A stretch of 64,000 bases of DNA from Procambarus clarkii (GCF_040958095.1 NC_091158.1:38973308-39037307); one strand, 5' to 3'; shown: positions 37,059 through 48,729, numbered from the stretch's first letter. Program-made: numbers and translations. The notes: generated by a model from the sequence alone, not told the origin.

Positions 37059-37469
37059 AGGCTATTTGAACCACCCCACCGCCGGCACTCGGATAGTTAT
37101 CTTGGGCATAGCATTTTACCAAATCACCTCATTCTTTGGGGCACACGTGAGGAACACAAATGCGAACAAGCCTGAATGGTCCCCAGGACAATATGCAACT
37201 GAAAACTCACACCCCAGAAGTGACTCGAACCCATACTCCCAGAAGCAACGCAACTGGAATGTACAAGACGCCTTAATCCACTTGACCATCACGACCGGAC
37301 ATAATGAGGTGATAGCCGAGGCTATTTGAACCACCCCACCGCCGGCACTCGGATAGTTATCTTGGGCATAGCATTTTACCAAATCACCTCATTCTTTGGG
37401 GCACACGTGAGGAACACAAATGCGAACAAGCCTGAATGGTCCCCAGGACAATATGCAACTGAAAACTCA
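37059..37469 (-). repeat. 260-bp satellite, inverted units
   Basis: About 1.6 units in minus orientation relative to the main array. They end at gaaaactca, where the sequence flips into plus orientation at about 37470. Confidence 0.92.
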
Positions 37470-40400
37470 AAATTGTCCTGGGGACCATTCAGGCTTGTTC
37501 GCATTTGTGTTCCTCACGTGTGCCCCAAAGAATGAGGTGATTTGGTAAAATGCTATGCCCAAGATAACTATCCGAGTGCCGGCGGTGGGGTGGTTCAAAT
37601 AGCCTCGGCTATCACCTCATTATGTCCGGTCGTGATGGTCAAGTGGATTAAGGCGTCTTGTACATACCAGTTGCGTTGCTTCTGGGAGTATGGGTTCGAG
37701 TCACTTCTGGGGTGTGAGTTTTCAGTTGCATATTGTCCTGGGGACCATTCAGGCTTGTTCGCATTTGTGTTCCTCACGTGTGCCCCAAAGAATGAGGTGA
37801 TTTGGTAAAATGCTATGCCCAAGATAACTATCCGAGTGCCGGCGGTGGGGTGGTTCAAATAGCCTCGGCTATCACCTCATTATGTCCGGTCGTGATGGTC
37901 AAGTGGATTAAGGCGTCTTGTACATACCAGTTGCGTTGCTTCTGGGAGTATGGGTTCGAGTCACTTCTGGGGTGTGAGTTTTCAGTTGCATATTGTCCTG
38001 GGGACCATTCAGGCTTGTTCGCATTTGTGTTCCTCACGTGTGCCCCAAAGAATGAGGTGATTTGGTAAAATGCTATGCCCAAGATAACTATCCGAGTGCC
38101 GGCGGTGGGGTGGTTCAAATAGCCTCGGCTATCACCTCATTATGTCCGGTCGTGATGGTCAAGTGGATTAAGGCGTCTTGTACATACCAGTTGCGTTGCT
38201 TCTGGGAGTATGGGTTCGAGTCACTTCTGTGGTGTGAGTTTTCAGTTGCATATTGTCCTGGGGACCATTCAGGCTTGTTCGCATTTGTGTTCCTCACGTG
38301 TGCCCCAAAGAATGAGGTGATTTGGTAAAATGCTATGCCCAAGATAACTATCCGAGTGCCGGCGGTGGGGTGGTTCAAATAGCCTCGGCTATCACCTCAT
38401 TATGTCCGGTCGTGATGGTCAAGTGGATTAAAGCGTCTTGTACATACCAGTTGCGTTGCTTCTGGGAGTATGGGTTCGAGTCACTTCTGGGGTGTGAGTT
38501 TTCAGTTGCATATTGTCCTGGGGACCATTCAGGCTTGTTCGCATTTGTGTTCCTCACGTGTGCCCCAAAGAATGAGGTGATTTGGTAAAATGCTATGCCC
38601 AAGATAACTATCCGAGTGCCGGCGGTGGGGTGGTTCAAATAGCCTCGGCTATCACCTCATTATGTCCGGTCGTGATGGTCAAGTGGATTAAGGCGTCTTG
38701 TACATACCAGTTGCGTTGCTTCTGGGAGTATGGGTTCGAGTCACTTCTGGGGTGTGAGTTTTCAGTTGCATATTGTCCTGGGGACCATTCAGGCTTGTTC
38801 GCATTTGTGTTCCTCACGTGTGCCCCAAAGAATGAGGTGATTTGGTAAAATGCTATGCCCAAGATAACTATCCGAGTGCCGGCGGTGGGGTGGTTCAAAT
38901 AGCCTCGGCTATCACCTCATTATGTCCGGTCGAGATGGTCAAGTGGATTAAGGCGTCTTGTACATACCAGTTGCGTTGCTTCTGGGAGTATGGGTTCGAG
39001 TCACTTCTGGGGTGTGAGTTTTCAGTTGCATATTGTCCTGGGGACCATTCAGGCTTGTTCGCATTTGTGTTCCTCACGTGTGCCTAAGGCGTCTTGTACA
39101 TACCAGTTGCGTTGCTTCTGGGAGTATGGGTTCGAGTCACTTCTGGGGTGTGAGTTTTCAGTTGCATATTGTCCTGGGGACCATTCAGGCTTGTTCGCAT
39201 TTGTGTTCCTCACGTGTGCCCCAAAGAATGAGGTGATTTGGTAAAATGCTATGCCCAAGATAACTATCCGAGTGCCGGCGGTGGGGTGGTTCAAATAGCC
39301 TCGGCTATCACCTCATTATGTCCGGTCGTGATGGTCAAGTGGATTAAGGCGTCTTGTACATACCAGTTGCGTTGCTTCTGGGAGTATGGGTTCGAGTCAC
39401 TTCTGGGGTGTGAGTTTTCAGTTGCATATTGTCCTGGGGACCATTCAGGCTTGTTCGCATTTGTGTTCCTCACGTGTGCCCCAAAGAATGAGGTGATTTG
39501 GTAAAATGCTATGCCCAAGATAACTATCCGAGTGCCGGCGGTGGGGTGGTTCAAATAGCCTCGGCTATCACCTCATTATGACCGATCGTGATGGTCAAGT
39601 GGATTAAGGCGTCTTGTACATACCAGTTGCGTTGCTTCTGGGAGTATGGGTTCGAGTCACTTCTGGGGTGTGAGTTTTCAGTTGCATATTGTCCTGGGGA
39701 CCATTCAGGCTTGTTCGCATTTGTGTTCCTCACGTGTGCCCCAAAGAATGAGGTGATTTGGTAAAATGCTATGCCCAAGATAACTATCCGAGTGCCGGCG
39801 GTGGGGTGGTTCAAATAGCCTCGGCTATCACCTCATTATGTCCGGTCGTGATGGTCAAGTGGATTAAGGCGTCTTGTACATACCAGTTGCGTTGCTTCTG
39901 GGAGTATGGGTTCGAGTCACTTCTGGGGTGTGAGTTTTCAGTTGCATATTGTCCTGGGGACCATTCAGGCTTGTTCGCATTTGTGTTCCTCACGTGTGCC
40001 CCAAAGAATGAGGTGATTTGGTAAAATGCTATGCCCAAGATAACTATCCGAGTGCCGGCGGTGGGGTGGTTCAAATAGCCTCGGCTATCACCTCATTATG
40101 ACCGGTCGTGATGGTCAAGTGGATTACGGCGTCTTGTACATACCAGTTGCGTTGCTTCTGGGAGTATGGGTTCGAGTCACTTCTGGGGTGTGAGTTTTCA
40201 GTTGCATATTGTCCTGGGGACCATTCAGGCTTGTTCGCATTTGTGTTCCTCACGTGTGCCCCAAAGAATGAGGTGATTTGGTAAAATGCTATGCCCAAGA
40301 TAACTATCCGAGTGCCGGCGGTGGGGTGGTTCAAATAGCCTCGGCTATCACCTCATTATGTCCGGTCGTGATGGTCAAGTGGATTAAGGCGTCTTGTACA

Positions 40401-43400
40401 TACCAGTTGCGTTGCTTCTGGGAGTATGGGTTCGAGTCACTTCTGGGGTGTGAGTTTTCAGTTGCATATTGTCCTGGGGACCATTCAGGCTTGTACGCAT
40501 TTGTGTTCCTCACGTGTGCCCCAAAGAATGAGGTGATTTGGTAAAATGCTATGCCCAAGATAACTATCCGAGTGCCGGCGGTGGGGTGGTTCAAATAGCC
40601 TCGGCTATCACCTCATTATGTCCGGTCGTGATGGTCAAGTGGATTAAGGCGTCTTGTACATACCAGTTGCGTTGCTTCTGGGAGTATGGGTTCGAGTCAC
40701 TTCTGGGGTGTGAGTTTTCAGTTGCATATTGTCCTGGGGACCATTCAGGCTTGTTCGCATTTGTGTTCCTCACGTGTGCCCCAAAGAATGAGGTGATTTG
40801 GTAAAATGCTATGCCCAAGATAACTATCCGAGTGCCGGCGGTGGGGTGGTTCAAATAGCCTCGGCTATCACCTCATTATGTCCGGTCGAGATGGTCAAGT
40901 GGATTAAGGCGTCTTGTACATACCAGTTGCGTTGCTTCTGGGAGTATGGGTTCGAGTCACTTCTGGGGTGTGAGTTTTCAGTTGCATATTGTCCTGGGGA
41001 CCATTCAGGCTTGTTCGCATTTGTGTTCCTCACGTGTGCCCCAAAGAATGAGGTGATTTGGTAAAATGCTATGCCCAAGATAACTATCCGAGTGCCGGCG
41101 GTGGGGTGGTTCAAATAGCCTCGGCTATCACCTCATTATGTCCGGTCGTGATGGTCAAGTGGATTAAGGCGTCTTGTACATACCAGTTTCGTTGCTTCTG
41201 GGAGTATGGGTTCGAGTCACTTCTGGGGTGTGAGTTTTCAGTTGCATATTGTCTTGGGGACCATTCAGGCTTGTTCGCATTTGTGTTCCTCACGTGTGCC
41301 CCAAAGAATGAGGTGATTTGGTAAAATGCTATGCCCAAGATAACTATCCGAGTGCCGGCGGTGGGGTGGTTCAAATAGCCTCGGCTATCACCTCATTATG
41401 TCCGGTCGAGATGGTCAAGTGGATTAAGGCGTCTTGTACATACCAGTTGCGTTGCTTCTGGGAGTATGGGTTCGAGTCACTTCTGGGGTGTGAGTTTTCA
41501 GTTGCATATTGTCCTGGGGACCATTCAGGCTTGTTCGCATTTGTGTTCCTCACGTGTGCCTACGGCGTCTTGTACATACCAGTTGCGTTGCTTCTGGGAG
41601 TATGGGTTCGAGTCACTTCTGGGGTGTGAGTTTTCAGTTGCATATTGTCCTGGGGACCATTCAGGCTTGTTCGCATTTGTGTTCCTCACGTGTGCCCCAA
41701 AGAATGAGGTGATTTGGTAAAATGCTATGCCCAAGATAACTATCCGAGTGCCGGCGGTGGGGTGGTTCAAATAGCCTCGGCTATCACCTCATTATGTCCG
41801 GTCGAGATGGTCAAGTGGATTAAGGCGTCTTGTACATACCAGTTGCGTTGCTTCTGGGAGTATGGGTTCGAGTCACTTCTGGGGTGTGAGTTTTCAGTTG
41901 CATATTGTCCTGGGGACCATTCAGGCTTGTTCGCATTTGTGTTCCTCACGTGTGCCTAAGGCGTCTTGTACATACCAGTTGCGTTGCTTCTGGGAGTATG
42001 GGTTCGAGTCACTTCTGGGGTGTGAGTTTTCAGTTGCATATTGTCCTGGGGACCATTCAGGCTTGTTCGCATTTGTGTTCCTCACGTGTGCCCCAAAGAA
42101 TGAGGTGATTTGGTAAAATGCTATGCCCAAGATAACTATCCGAGTGCCGGCGGTGGGGTGGTTCAAATAGCCTCGGCTATCACCTCATTATGTCCGGTCG
42201 TGATGGTCAAGTGGATTAAGGCGTCTTGTACATACCAGTTGCGTTGCTTCTGGGAGTATGGGTTCGAGTCACTTCTGGGGTGTGAGTTTTCAGTTGCATA
42301 TTGTCCTGGGGACCATTCAGGCTTGTTCGCATTTGTGTTCCTCACGTGTGCCCCAAAGAATGAGGTGATTTGGTAAAATGCTATGCCCAAGATAACTATC
42401 CGAGTGCCGGCGGTGGGGTGGTTCAAATAGCCTCGGCTATCACCTCATTATGACCGGTCGTGATGGTCAAGTGGATTAAGGCGTCTTGTACATACCAGTT
42501 GCGTTGCTTCTGGGAGTATGGGTTCGAGTCACTTCTGGGGTGTGAGTTTTCAGTTGCATATTGTCCTGGGGACCATTCAGGCTTGTTCGCATTTGTGTTC
42601 CTCACGTGTGCCCCAAAGAATGAGGTGATTTGGTAAAATGCTATGCCCAAGATAATTATCCGAGTGCCGGCGGTGGGGTGGTTCAAATAGCCTCGGCTAT
42701 CACCTCATTATGTCCGGTCGTGATGGTCAAGTGGATTAAGGCGTCTTGTACATACCAGTTGCGTTGCTTCTGGGAGTATGGGTTCGAGTCACTTCTGGGG
42801 TGTGAGTTTTCAGTTGCATATTGTCCTGGGGACCATTCAGGCTTGTTCGCATTTGTGTTCCTCACGTGTGCCCCAAAGAATGAGGTGATTTGGTAAAATG
42901 CTATGCCCAAGATAACTATCCGAGTGCCGGCGGTGGGGTGGTTCAAATAGCCTCGGCTATCACCTCATTATGTCCGGTCGTGATGGTCAAGTGGATTAAG
43001 GCGTCTTGTACATACCAGTTGCGTTGCTTCTGGGAGTATGGGTTCGAGTCACTTCTGGGGTGTGAGTTTTCAGTTGCATATTGTCCTGGGGACCATTCAG
43101 GCTTGTTCGCATTTGTGTTCCTCACGTGTGCCCCAAAGAATGAGGTGATTTGGTAAAATGCTATGCCCAAGATAACTATCCGAGTGCCGGCGGTGGGGTG
43201 GTTCAAATAGCCTCGGCTATCACCTCATTATGACCGGTCATGATGGTCAAGTGGATTACGGCGTCTTGTACATACCAGTTGCGTTGCTTCTGGGAGTATG
43301 GGTTCGAGTCACTTCTGGGGTGTGAGTTTTCAGTTGCATATTGTCCTGGGGACCATTCAGGCTTGTTCGCATTTGTGTTCCTCACGTGTGCCCCAAAGAA

Positions 43401-44846
43401 TGAGGTGATTTGGTAAAATGCTATGCCCAAGATAACTATCCGAGTGCCGGCGGTGGGGTGGTTCAAATAGCCTCGGCTATCACCTCATTATGTACAGTCG
43501 TGATGGTCAAGTGGATTAAGGCGTCTTGTACATACCAGTTGCGTTGCTTCTGGGAGTATGGGTTCGAGTCACTTCTGGGGTGTGAGTTTTCAGTTGCATA
43601 TTGTCCTGGGGACCATTCAGGCTTGTACGCATTTGTGTTCCTCACGTGTGCCCCAAAGAATGAGGTGATTTGGTAAAATGCTATGCCCAAGATAACTATC
43701 CGAGTGCCGGCGGTGGGGTGGTTCAAATAGCCTCGGCTATCACCTCATTATGTCCGGTCGTGATGGTCAAGTGGATTAAGGCGTCTTGTACATACCAGTT
43801 GCGTTGCTTCTGGGAGTATGGGTTCGAGTCACTTCTGGGGTGTGAGTTTTCAGTTGCATATTGTCCTGGGGACCATTCAGGCTTGTTCGCATTTGTGTTC
43901 CTCACGTGTGCCCCAAAGAATGAGGTGATTTGGTAAAATGCTATGCCCAAGATAACTATCCGAGTGCCGGCGGTGGGGTGGTTCAAATAGCCTCGGCTAT
44001 CACCTCATTATGTCCGGTCGAGATGGTCAAGTGGATTAAGGCGTCTTGTACATACCAGTTGCGTTGCTTCTGGGAGTATGGGTTCGAGTCACTTCTGGGG
44101 TGTGAGTTTTCAGTTGCATATTGTCCTGGGGACCATTCAGGCTTGTTCGCATTTGTGTTCCTCACGTGTGCCTAAGGCGTCTTGTACATACCATTTGCGT
44201 TGCTTCTGGGAGTATGGGTTCGAGTCACTTCTGGGGTGTGAGTTTTCAGTTGCATATTGTCCTGGGGACCATTCAGGCTTGTTCGCATTTGTGTTCCTCA
44301 CGTGTGCCCCAAAGAATGAGGTGATTTGGTAAAATGCTATGCCCAAGATAACTATCCGAGTGCCGGCGGTGGGGTGGTTCAAATAGCCTCGGCTATCACC
44401 TCATTATGACCGGTCGTGATGGTCAAGTGGATTAAGGCGTCTTGTACATACCAGTTGCGTTGCTTCTGGGAGTATGGGTTCGAGTCACTTCTGAGGTGTG
44501 AGTTTTCAGTTGCATATTGTCCTGGGGACCATTCAGGCTTGTTCGCATTTGTATTCCTCATGTGTGCCCCAAAGAATGAGGTGATTTGGTAAAATGCTAT
44601 GCCCAAGATAACTATCCGAGTGCCGGCGGTAGGGTGGTTCAAATAGCCTCGGCTATCACCTCATTATGTCCGGTCGTGATGGTCAAGTGGATTAAGGCGT
44701 CTTGTACATACCAGTTGCGTTGCTTCTGGGAGTATGGGTTCGAGTCACTTCTGGGGTGTGAGTTTTCAGTAGCATATTGTCCTGGGGACCATTCAGGCTT
44801 GTTCGCATTTGTGTTCCTCACGTGTGCCCCAAAGAATGAGGTGATT
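37470..44846 (+). repeat. 260-bp tRNA-derived satellite array, about 30 units
   Basis: Twenty-six full units are marked by the t/accggtcg motif (first at 37625, last at 44669) with 260-bp spacing, plus four 136-bp short units starting at 39084, 41560, 41956 and 44172. Each full unit has a tRNA-like head: box A tggtcaagtggattaagg (37636-37653 in the first) and box B GGTTCGAGTC (37693-37702), spaced like a type II (Leu/Ser) tRNA. Units are nearly identical. The 88- and 87-codon frames found in every unit on both strands are by-products of the repeat. The array ends at the LTR of element A. Confidence 0.95.
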
Positions 44847-45643
44847 TGTTGGATAAATAACAGTGTAAGACCATTACAGTGAATCATTGTAGAATTGATT
44901 GTAGAAAAGACTGTTTGAGCCTGAGTACAGTGTAACTAAGTAATTCGGTTTATTTGTGCCAATATCGAGTGTGCGAGTTTCTAGTAATATTGGAGAATTT
45001 AAAGAATCCGCGCGCGTGAATCTAGCAAACAAGCAAATTTCGCGCGGAGAGTCTATTGCGATCAGCTGTTCTTGACACTTGATGAGGAGGGGGAGGTGTT
45101 GCCACCTAATGATCGCGGACTATTCGTGGGAACTTCCGGCCGCGTCAGGATTTGCTGATTTATTTGTTGTTGTTTGGCTTTGTGACATCTTTCATACATT
45201 TTAAGTAAAATACAAAACTCTCTTTGTGTTTTTATCATCCCCTCCATTGATCTTGTGGCTATACTATACCTGTAAGCATAGAGTGATAACAATAAGTACC
45301 TGCCTGATTCCTGATCTTTGAGTGTGACCTTGCCAAGGCTACCACTGAATACACCAGTCCACTGATGGTGTTACTGGCCACCTTAAACACCAGTTGGCGA
45401 TCTTGTGGATAACCGTAGAGCCCTATTGTTGGGGAGGGCACACGACAGTCGATGTGCACGAGTCGTGTTCTCACTCTTTCTTAATTAGAGGCCGTTAAGA
45501 TTGACTGGGAGACTCTCCTGGCGTGCAGTGGCGCCGTGAGGATCGAGGGAAGACCCGCAGGGCTACGGTGAGTTACCTTGAGCATAACTATTGCTCACCC
45601 CAGAGTAAGGGTAGAGAATTAATAGAGAGGTGAAACCCCAACA
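44847..45643 (+). repeat. Left LTR copy of element A
   Basis: A 797-bp segment beginning TGTTGG and ending CCAACA. It is repeated at 50117-50915 (799 bp) with only three substitutions and two 1-bp indels. It is followed directly by a primer-binding-site-like sequence, so its right end is a true LTR end. Its left end abuts the satellite. Because a polypurine tract and LTR-like start lie further upstream on the right side (48732), this left copy may be only the last third of a longer LTR. Confidence 0.88.
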
Positions 45644-45644
45644 T

Positions 45645-45662
45645 TGGCGACCTTGCCAGGAT
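45645..45662 (+). other. Candidate primer binding site, element A
   Basis: TGGCGACCTTGCCAGGAT starts one base after the LTR end. The TGG start is expected for pairing with the CCA end of a tRNA. I cannot name the tRNA. Confidence 0.65.
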
Positions 45663-45740
45663 AACGATCGAAGTAAAGGTTGCAGTGGTACTTGGCAGTG
45701 GTGTTAGAGATCAGGTGAAGGTTATCACTCGTAGCACAAG

Positions 45741-48698
45741 ATGGAGGATGATAAAGTAGCGAGGTTTATTGACTCTAGAGACGAACAGGTGCTGGAAGAG
45801 TGCACCAAGGCACAGTTACAGGCTATAGCGGATCATTTTGGAATAAAGCTGAAATCTGCCCGAGTTGGTGAAAGAAGACTAGAGATAATGGCTCAGCTAA
45901 AGGCTCGAGACGAAGCTTTGGGGGAGGAACGGCCCCAAACACCTGCCAGTGAGGGTGAGCACCTGAGTATTGGTGGAAGCAGCAGGGGATCCAGCGGCAG
46001 CAGGCACAGCATTAAGCTGGAAATAATGAAGCTGCAGCTGGAAGCACAGCAGCGCAAGGAAGAGCGAGAAGCACAGCAGCGCAAGGAAGAGCGAGAAGCA
46101 CAGCAGCGCAAAGAAGAGCGAGAAGCACAGCAGTGCAAGGAAGAGCGAGAAGCAGAAGCGCAGCTGAGGAGAGAAGAGGCACAGCAGCGCAAAGAAGAGC
46201 GAGAAGCAGAAGCACAGCAGCGCAAAGAGGAGCGAGAAGCAGAAGCACAGATGAAGCATGAGGAGCGAGAAGCACAGATGCAGCGTGCGGAGCGAGAAGC
46301 ACAACTGCGCCGAGAAGAACAAGAGCGAGAAGCACAGCTACGCAGGGAAGAACACGAGCGAGAAGTTAGGCTGAGACAAAGGGAAATAGAAGCCAACCAG
46401 GAGGTAGAGCTGAAGCGAGCTGAACTGGGACTAGGGGCCCCTGCCCCGCCACAGGAAGACCGACGAGTGAGGGAACGAGACCTGCCGGTCTTTGTGCCTA
46501 GTGAAGCCGAAAGTTTCTTCGATCACTTTGAGAGAGTTGCTGCTATGAAGAGGTGGCCGAGGGCGGAGTGGGCGGAGTTGGTCCAAGGGAGGCTCACAGG
46601 TGAAGCTCGTGAAGCCTTCACTATGCTCGACTTCCAAGAATGCACGAACTACGATGCGGTAAAACGAGCTGTGCTCCGTTCCTTTAAGCTCACGCCAGAG
46701 TGTTACAGAAAGAGGTTTAGAGAATGTACCCGGTTGCCAGGAAAATCGTATGCGGAGACGGCGAGGGACATAGAAAGAAAGCTCCTTAAGTGGCTGGACT
46801 CTGAAGAAGCAAGGTCGGTCGAAGAGGTCAAGGAACTAATGGCCATGGAAAAGTTTATGTCCGTGCTCTCTCCTGAGATCAGGATGAGGATAAAGGAGGC
46901 GGACATAAAGGACCTGAGGGCCGCAGCCGACCGGGCCGACATGTTAGAAGAAGCCCTACGCCCACGCCGAGAGGGACAGAACCGACCACCCGCATACGTC
47001 GGAAACGATAGGAGTTATAGAAGGACGGATGGATGGAGGACAGGAGCGAGTTCTCCCAAGTCCCATCTCTCAAGTTGGAACACCCGAGGATCAAAAGGTG
47101 CTGTAGCGCCGATAGAGGAGAACCAAGCTGAGAGCTCGGGAACTGTTACTGCAGGGAAAGAAACGACAAGTGAGGCGAGAAAGACACAGGGTGTGACGGT
47201 CTCTGGAGGCAGTGCTAAGACGAGCGGTGGTGGATGGTCTCCGCCGAGGGGCCGCTGCTACAACTGCGGAATACCCGGACACGTCGCGCGGGAGTGCAGA
47301 CGCCCTAAGCAGCGAGGACACGTTGCTTTAGTGATGTTCGAGGACCAGAGGGCCGAGGGAGTGCGGGATGAACCCGTGCTGAATGGGGAGAAGAAAATTC
47401 ACCCATTCATGTGTCAAGGAACCGTAAGGATGGGGGTCGCAGACCCCATCCCAGTGAAGATGCTAAGAGACACCGGGGCTGACTTTACCCTGGTAAGTGA
47501 AACCCTGTTCCCCGAGGGTTACGAAAGTACCAGTGTGGGGGTGGCACGGGTGGCCACTGTGGGAGGCCCAGTGAGGATGCCCCTACACCAGGTAACTTTA
47601 AATTCCGAATATGGCTGCCAGACCCTTGTGGTGGGAGTCTGTACATCGATGCCCAAGATGGAAGCTCAGGTCATCTTGGGGAATGACGCGTGTGGAGGGT
47701 ATGTCCTTCCGCATCTCGTGAAGGGCGAAGAGTGCATAGAACAGTACAAGGAGACAGGCGGAGAGTTGAACGCCTGTGGGGACGAGAAGGGAATCGCACC
47801 GGTGGCGATCCCGGTTTGTACTGTGACACCGAGACAACGCGAAGAACCAGGAGATTGTGGATCTGATGGGGCTGAGGAGTCGACTGACAGCCTGGGAACA
47901 GATCACCTCTGCGTAGGACCCAGAGAACGAGTGGAGGGCGAGAGTAGCCCGAATGGTGAGTTGCAGGTGACACTCACCGGTTCTCTAGGGATAAACCGCA
48001 CTCGTCTCGGAGAGTTACAGCAGGAGGAGTTCCCCGAATTGGTTAGTAAGGCCGAAGGAGGACGTGTGGGTCCTGAGAAGGCTTACTTTCCATTTATTTA
48101 TATTATATATGCCATGCTATTCATGCTGAAGGAACGATGGACGCCAGGAGCGACCGTGGGAACGGTGAATAAATATGTCCAGAAGTTCAGAGAACGTCTC
48201 ACTCGAGCGAAGAAACTGGCTAGGAAACTCCTGAAGAAGGCGCAACGCAAGATGTCGGAGTGGTACGACAGGAGAGCTGCGCAGAGGGATTTTCAGGCCG
48301 GATCCAAAGTAATGGTTGTGCTGCCAGGTAAAGGTAGAGTGACCAGGTCGCGGTTCAAGAGACCATACCGAGTGCTGCGACGGTTGGGTCCAGTGTCGTA
48401 CGAGATTGGGAAGCCGGATGGACCCCGGAAGAAACAGGTGTGTCACGCAGGCCGCCTGAGACCTTTCTTCACTGTGGAAGGTAGAGCCGCCAAGCAGGAC
48501 GGAACGAATACCCGAGAAACCCAGCGGAAGACGGGTCTGAGTGTACCGAGGGACCGAGAACTCCCGGAGGAGGAAAGTAAGTGGTCCAGGGCGGACGGCA
48601 CCAGTCTCACCCGCACTGAGAGTCTGACAAGGATCAAGGTCAAGCACATCAAGGGGAAGGACGACGTAGTGGCGGACGCCCTATCCCGCATACACTAA
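45741..48698 (+). CDS. LTR retrotransposon A polyprotein: gag-protease-integrase tail-RNase H tail
   Basis: A continuous 985-codon frame from the ATG at 45741. Residues about 100-225 form a charged coiled coil of QQRKEEREA-like repeats. A capsid region follows, with FDHFERVAAMKRWPRAEWA and a SCAN-like segment (about 317-405: YRKRFRECTRLPGKSYAE, ELMAMEKFMSVLSPEIR). A CCHC knuckle is at about 505-518 (CYNCGIPGHVAREC). Protease: LRDTGADFTLV near 576. After about residue 760 the protein jumps to an integrase C-terminal region (about 790-910: RERLTRAKKLARK, WYDRRAAQRDFQAGSKVMVV, CHAGRLRPFF). The last 22 residues resemble the RNase H end (HIKGKDDVVADALSR). The integrase core and the RT are missing, yet the frame stays open, so it is an in-frame deletion derivative. 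Domain order fits Gmr1-like Ty3/gypsy elements. Confidence 0.87.
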   Translation: MEDDKVARFIDSRDEQVLEECTKAQLQAIADHFGIKLKSARVGERRLEIMAQLKARDEALGEERPQTPASEGEHLSIGGSSRGSSGSRHSIKLEIMKLQLEAQQRKEEREAQQRKEEREAQQRKEEREAQQCKEEREAEAQLRREEAQQRKEEREAEAQQRKEEREAEAQMKHEEREAQMQRAEREAQLRREEQEREAQLRREEHEREVRLRQREIEANQEVELKRAELGLGAPAPPQEDRRVRERDLPVFVPSEAESFFDHFERVAAMKRWPRAEWAELVQGRLTGEAREAFTMLDFQECTNYDAVKRAVLRSFKLTPECYRKRFRECTRLPGKSYAETARDIERKLLKWLDSEEARSVEEVKELMAMEKFMSVLSPEIRMRIKEADIKDLRAAADRADMLEEALRPRREGQNRPPAYVGNDRSYRRTDGWRTGASSPKSHLSSWNTRGSKGAVAPIEENQAESSGTVTAGKETTSEARKTQGVTVSGGSAKTSGGGWSPPRGRCYNCGIPGHVARECRRPKQRGHVALVMFEDQRAEGVRDEPVLNGEKKIHPFMCQGTVRMGVADPIPVKMLRDTGADFTLVSETLFPEGYESTSVGVARVATVGGPVRMPLHQVTLNSEYGCQTLVVGVCTSMPKMEAQVILGNDACGGYVLPHLVKGEECIEQYKETGGELNACGDEKGIAPVAIPVCTVTPRQREEPGDCGSDGAEESTDSLGTDHLCVGPRERVEGESSPNGELQVTLTGSLGINRTRLGELQQEEFPELVSKAEGGRVGPEKAYFPFIYIIYAMLFMLKERWTPGATVGTVNKYVQKFRERLTRAKKLARKLLKKAQRKMSEWYDRRAAQRDFQAGSKVMVVLPGKGRVTRSRFKRPYRVLRRLGPVSYEIGKPDGPRKKQVCHAGRLRPFFTVEGRAAKQDGTNTRETQRKTGLSVPRDRELPEEESKWSRADGTSLTRTESLTRIKVKHIKGKDDVVADALSRIH

Positions 48699-48718
48699 CG
48701 AGACATGACTCTTATTTT

Positions 48719-48729
48719 AAGGGGAGGGG
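48719..48729 (+). other. Polypurine tract, element A
   Basis: AAGGGGAGGGG lies 20 bp after the polyprotein stop and 2 bp before TGTGACGG. It is the expected primer for plus-strand synthesis and predicts an LTR start at 48732. Confidence 0.75.

Noticed and set aside
37542-44882. Repeated 88- and 87-codon frames in each 260-bp unit on both strands
   Set aside because: They overlap each other on opposite strands, span the pol III boxes and have no protein-like motif; they are satellite artefacts.
45062-45474. Minus-strand frames shared by both LTR copies (76 and 71 codons)
   Set aside because: They repeat only because the LTR is repeated; they are antisense to the element and have no domain.
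45893-46396. 167-codon antisense frame rich in Ser and Cys opposite the element A coiled coil
   Set aside because: Shadow of the repetitive coiled-coil coding sequence; no independent signal.
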